Origin: Gemmatimonadota bacterium
GTDB lineage: Bacteria > Gemmatimonadota > Gemmatimonadetes > Longimicrobiales > Gaopeijiaceae
Length of the DNA: 9,067 bases
Direction of reading: 5' to 3'
Assembly: GCA_003567615.1 (NCBI GenBank)
Contig: PWZC01000145.1
Location: forward strand, 1 to 9,067
The notes under the pieces are model-generated. The model ran no database searches. It saw only the letters and a list, made by a program, of their open reading frames with translations, and was not told the DNA's origin. Position numbers and translations under genes: made by a program. Positions 7,063 to 9,067 of this stretch are shown in pieces; the stretch's first letter is position 1; each line of letters opens with the position of its first letter.

Positions 7063-8655
7063 ATGCCCAGGAGCCGGAAGCTGAAGAGCGGTGGTCGCCC
7101 CGGCTGGATCCTTTCGTTGGCGGGATTGACCCTTCTGACATTTCCGGCGGGAGGGGAATTCCTGGGCCTTGCGGCGGCGCAGATCGCTCCTCCGGAACAG
7201 CAGGTTCGCACCGAGCGATTACCCGACCAGGAGCCGGTGACCACACAGCACCAGATCCTGGTAGACGGAGAGACGCTCTCGTACTCGGCCACCACCGGGT
7301 ATCTCCCGCTCCATGACGGCGATGGAACCCATCTGGCCAATATCCACTTCACCTATTACAGGAAAGACGGGGAGGACGACCCCGCCCGGCGGCCCATCAC
7401 CTTCATGTTCAATGGCGGTCCCGGAGCGGCGTCGGTCTGGCTTCACCTGGGGCTGGGCCCTCGCCGGGTGGTGATGCGGGACCCGGGCGCCACCACTCGC
7501 TTCCAGGAAGATGACCCACATCCGCCGCCCTTCACCCTGGTGGACAACGAGTACACCTGGCTCGACGAGACCGACCTGGTCTTCGTGGATCCGGTGAATA
7601 CCGGGTACAGCCGGCCGGCCGTGGGGCAGGATCCGGCCCGGTTTCTGGGCTATACCCAGGACATCGAATATCTATCGGAATGGGTACGCCTCTTCGTCAC
7701 GCAATACGAGCGATGGGCCTCGCCGAAGTTCCTGGCGGGTGAGAGTTATGGAACCACCAGGGTGTCGGGAATGGCCAACTATCTCCAGACCCGGGGGATG
7801 CATCTGAACGGGGTCATCCTGGTGTCGGCAGTACTGAACTTTCAGACCATTCGCCCTCAGGTTGGTAACGATCTTCCCGCTATTCTCTTCCTCCCGAGCT
7901 TCGCCGCCACCGCGTGGTACCATGGCCGGCTCAACCCGGATCTGCAGGACCTTGAGCTGACGGAATTCCTGGAACGGGTAGAGGCGTTCGCCCTGAACCA
8001 GTACACCCGTGCCCTGATGCACGGCGATATGCTCCCGGCTGCAGAGATCCGAGCTGTGGCCGAGGAGGTGGCCCGGTTCACAGGGCTCTCCGTCGACTTC
8101 GTAGAGCAGGCCAATCTCCGGCTCACGACCCAGTCGGTAACCAAGGAGCTCCGTCGGGATGACCGGCGCACTTTGGGCCGCCTCGACAGCCGGTTCGTGG
8201 GGATCGACCGGAGTTCGGAAGGGCAGGGGTACGAGTGGGACCCTTCCTACGATGGAGCCATCATGGGGCCCTTCACCGGGACGGTGAACGACTACTTCCG
8301 TCGGGAGCTCGGACTCGAGAACACCCTGCCGTACTGGATCCGGGGGTTCGCCAGTCCCTGGGACTACTCCAATGTGGAGAACCGGTTTTTGAATGTGGCC
8401 GAGGACCTTCGTCGGGCCATGTCCATGAATCCTTATCTCCACGTGCTGGTGCAGAGCGGATACTACGATCTCGCCACGCCCTACTTCGCCATGGACTACA
8501 CGGTCGCCACCATGCAACTGGATGAATCGGTCCGCTCGAATATTCGTACCGAGTACTACGAGTCGGGTCACATGATGTACATCCACATGCCCGACCTGAT
8601 CAAGATGAAGGACGACGCCGTCCGGTTCTACCGGGACGCCCTGGGGGTCCGCTGA
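7063..8655 (+). CDS. Secreted serine carboxypeptidase, peptidase family S10
   Basis: A 530-residue alpha/beta-hydrolase-fold exopeptidase of the carboxypeptidase Y family, which releases amino acids from the C-terminus of peptides. All family motifs are intact. FNGGPGAAS (116-124) forms the oxyanion region. GESYG (226-230) holds the nucleophile Ser228. SGYYDLATP (465-473) holds the likely catalytic Asp469, and ESGHMMY (500-506) holds His503. A basic N-terminus followed by a hydrophobic stretch (about 15-39) ending in GLAAAQ is a signal peptide with probable cleavage near residue 39-40, so the enzyme acts outside the cytoplasm. There is no lipobox and no visible sorting domain at the C-terminus, which ends FYRDALGVR. 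Length is normal for bacterial S10 members. It follows the SusD-like gene by 52 bp with its own AGGAG, so it is probably co-transcribed. The context suggests it trims peptides before or after import through the SusCD pair; that link is inferred. Confidence 0.95.
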   Translation: MPRSRKLKSGGRPGWILSLAGLTLLTFPAGGEFLGLAAAQIAPPEQQVRTERLPDQEPVTTQHQILVDGETLSYSATTGYLPLHDGDGTHLANIHFTYYRKDGEDDPARRPITFMFNGGPGAASVWLHLGLGPRRVVMRDPGATTRFQEDDPHPPPFTLVDNEYTWLDETDLVFVDPVNTGYSRPAVGQDPARFLGYTQDIEYLSEWVRLFVTQYERWASPKFLAGESYGTTRVSGMANYLQTRGMHLNGVILVSAVLNFQTIRPQVGNDLPAILFLPSFAATAWYHGRLNPDLQDLELTEFLERVEAFALNQYTRALMHGDMLPAAEIRAVAEEVARFTGLSVDFVEQANLRLTTQSVTKELRRDDRRTLGRLDSRFVGIDRSSEGQGYEWDPSYDGAIMGPFTGTVNDYFRRELGLENTLPYWIRGFASPWDYSNVENRFLNVAEDLRRAMSMNPYLHVLVQSGYYDLATPYFAMDYTVATMQLDESVRSNIRTEYYESGHMMYIHMPDLIKMKDDAVRFYRDALGVR

Positions 8656-8687
8656 TGGCGTCGGCTACGGCCCGGCTGCCGACGTCA
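8656..8687 (+). terminator. Stem-loop directly after the carboxypeptidase stop codon
   Basis: TGGCGTCGGC (8656-8665) pairs with GCCGACGTCA (8678-8687): ten base pairs including one G-U, around a 12-nt loop. The stem begins at the first base after TGA. No U tract follows, so it is either a U-less terminator, common in GC-rich genomes, or a 3'-end-protecting hairpin marking the end of the operon. Confidence 0.5.
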
Positions 8688-8971
8688 CGGTGACCGGGGG
8701 CGTGGGCGTGGCACGGGCCTCGGACCATCGGACACGGAGCATCGGAGTCCTTCGTTCTGGAATGTGCCCTCCACCCGCTCATACGAGACGACCTCCCGTT
8801 CCAACCGGGAATGCTGGAATCGGTGGTACCGGGCCCTAGTCGCCGGGATACACCGCGTTCCCATGTGGCGCCAAGGTCCTGACAGTGGGTCCCTCTCGGG
8901 CTGGCCCAGCCCGGCTCGACGCCCTAGTGTGGGGCCGTCCACCGTCCCCCAGTCGACCAACCCACCGGATC
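8688..8971. other. Intergenic region without a convincing gene
   Basis: About 284 bp between the operon-end hairpin and the next start codon. Open frames on both strands here have no recognisable protein character, signal peptide or ribosome binding site, and look like GC-rich chance frames. I see no clear -35/-10 pair for the downstream gene; CTGACA (8879-8884) has no -10 partner at the right distance. A strong dyad at 8897-8913 is listed separately. Confidence 0.5.
8897..8913. promoter_or_regulatory. 17-bp near-continuous dyad, possible operator
   Basis: CGGGCTGG-C-CCAGCCCG has 8-bp perfect arms around a single base. The arms are too close to pair fully as RNA (at most six pairs with a 5-nt loop), so a DNA-binding dimer site is a better reading. 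It lies about 58 bp before the start of the downstream exported-protein gene. GC-rich DNA yields such dyads by chance more often than average DNA. Confidence 0.35.
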
Positions 8972-9067
8972 ATGGTCCTACGTTCCCTTCCTCTTGCCCT
9001 CGCCGCCTTCCTCGCGGTGACCGGCCCGGCCGTTGCCCAGCAGTCCCCCGCTGACTTCCATGGCCGG
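8972..9067 (+). CDS. N-terminus of an exported protein, cut off by window edge
   Basis: Only the first 32 codons are present. They read as a classic Sec signal peptide: MVLRS, a hydrophobic core LPLALAAFLAV, then TGPAVAQQ with probable cleavage after AVA near residue 22. The mature part visible is QQSPADFHGR, too short to assign a family. The frame is open to the window end. No strong Shine-Dalgarno precedes ATG at 8972, so the start rests on the signal peptide alone. It lies 316 bp after the carboxypeptidase gene, behind a hairpin, and is probably a separate transcription unit. Confidence 0.7.
   Translation, partial: MVLRSLPLALAAFLAVTGPAVAQQSPADFHGR

Noticed and set aside
5856..7352. Minus-strand open frame of 498 codons opposite the SusD-like and S10 genes
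   Set aside because: It overlaps two clearly identified genes on the opposite strand, and its translation has low-complexity shadow character and no domain.
8793..8809. tRNA T-arm look-alike TCCCG-TTCCAAC-CGGGA
   Set aside because: The 5-bp stem and 7-nt loop resemble a T-arm, but the loop has C where a purine is expected. I find no matching acceptor strand, anticodon arm or D-arm upstream, so it is not a tRNA.
8685..8960. Minus-strand open frame of 91 codons in the last intergenic region
   Set aside because: Arg/Gly/Pro-rich with no recognisable motif, consistent with a chance GC-rich frame.
8764..9054. Plus-strand open frame of 96 codons in the last intergenic region
   Set aside because: It has no ribosome binding site and random-looking composition, and it overlaps in another frame the signal-peptide-encoding start at 8972.

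Overview
The window is GC-rich, densely coding bacterial chromosome. It carries a SusC/RagA-type TonB-dependent receptor next to a SusD-like lipoprotein, the hallmark of Bacteroidota and their relatives, but its base composition is well above typical Bacteroidota. A small membrane protein has an N-terminal pattern (E-V-A-E-I-L, then a short helix reading LAELQSIG..AGI) that I associate with recurrent Gemmatimonadota proteins. The best guess is a member of Gemmatimonadota or a similar high-GC phylum of the FCB group. This is inference from protein style; no marker gene is present.

Layout. Positions 1-1682 (minus strand) hold an SLC13-type permease with two cytosolic RCK_C domains, cut off at its C-terminus by the window edge. 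A 173-bp gap separates it from a divergent plus-strand gene (1856-2566) for an uncharacterised protein with two membrane segments. A 237-bp intergenic region (2567-2803) follows, unusually rich in short repeats and dyads. Three co-directional genes come next: the SusC-like receptor (2804-5695), the SusD-like lipoprotein (5709-7010) and a secreted S10 serine carboxypeptidase (7063-8655). Gaps of 13 and 52 bp and a good Shine-Dalgarno before each gene point to one operon. A stem-loop begins directly after the carboxypeptidase stop codon. About 300 bp without a convincing gene then lead to the first 32 codons of another exported protein (8972 to the window end).

How the genes may work together. 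The SusC barrel and SusD lid form the usual outer-membrane pedal-bin importer, energised by TonB. Its partner enzyme is a C-terminal exopeptidase and not a glycoside hydrolase. This suggests that the cargo is peptide, as in the RagAB oligopeptide importer, with the carboxypeptidase trimming peptides at the cell surface or in the periplasm. The substrate is inferred from context only.

I found no RNA gene, mobile element, CRISPR array or clearly novel system. The points most worth a second look are the repeated ACGATCC elements upstream of the receptor, the SusCD-S10 pairing, the unusual N-terminus of the SusD-like protein, and the uncharacterised membrane protein.
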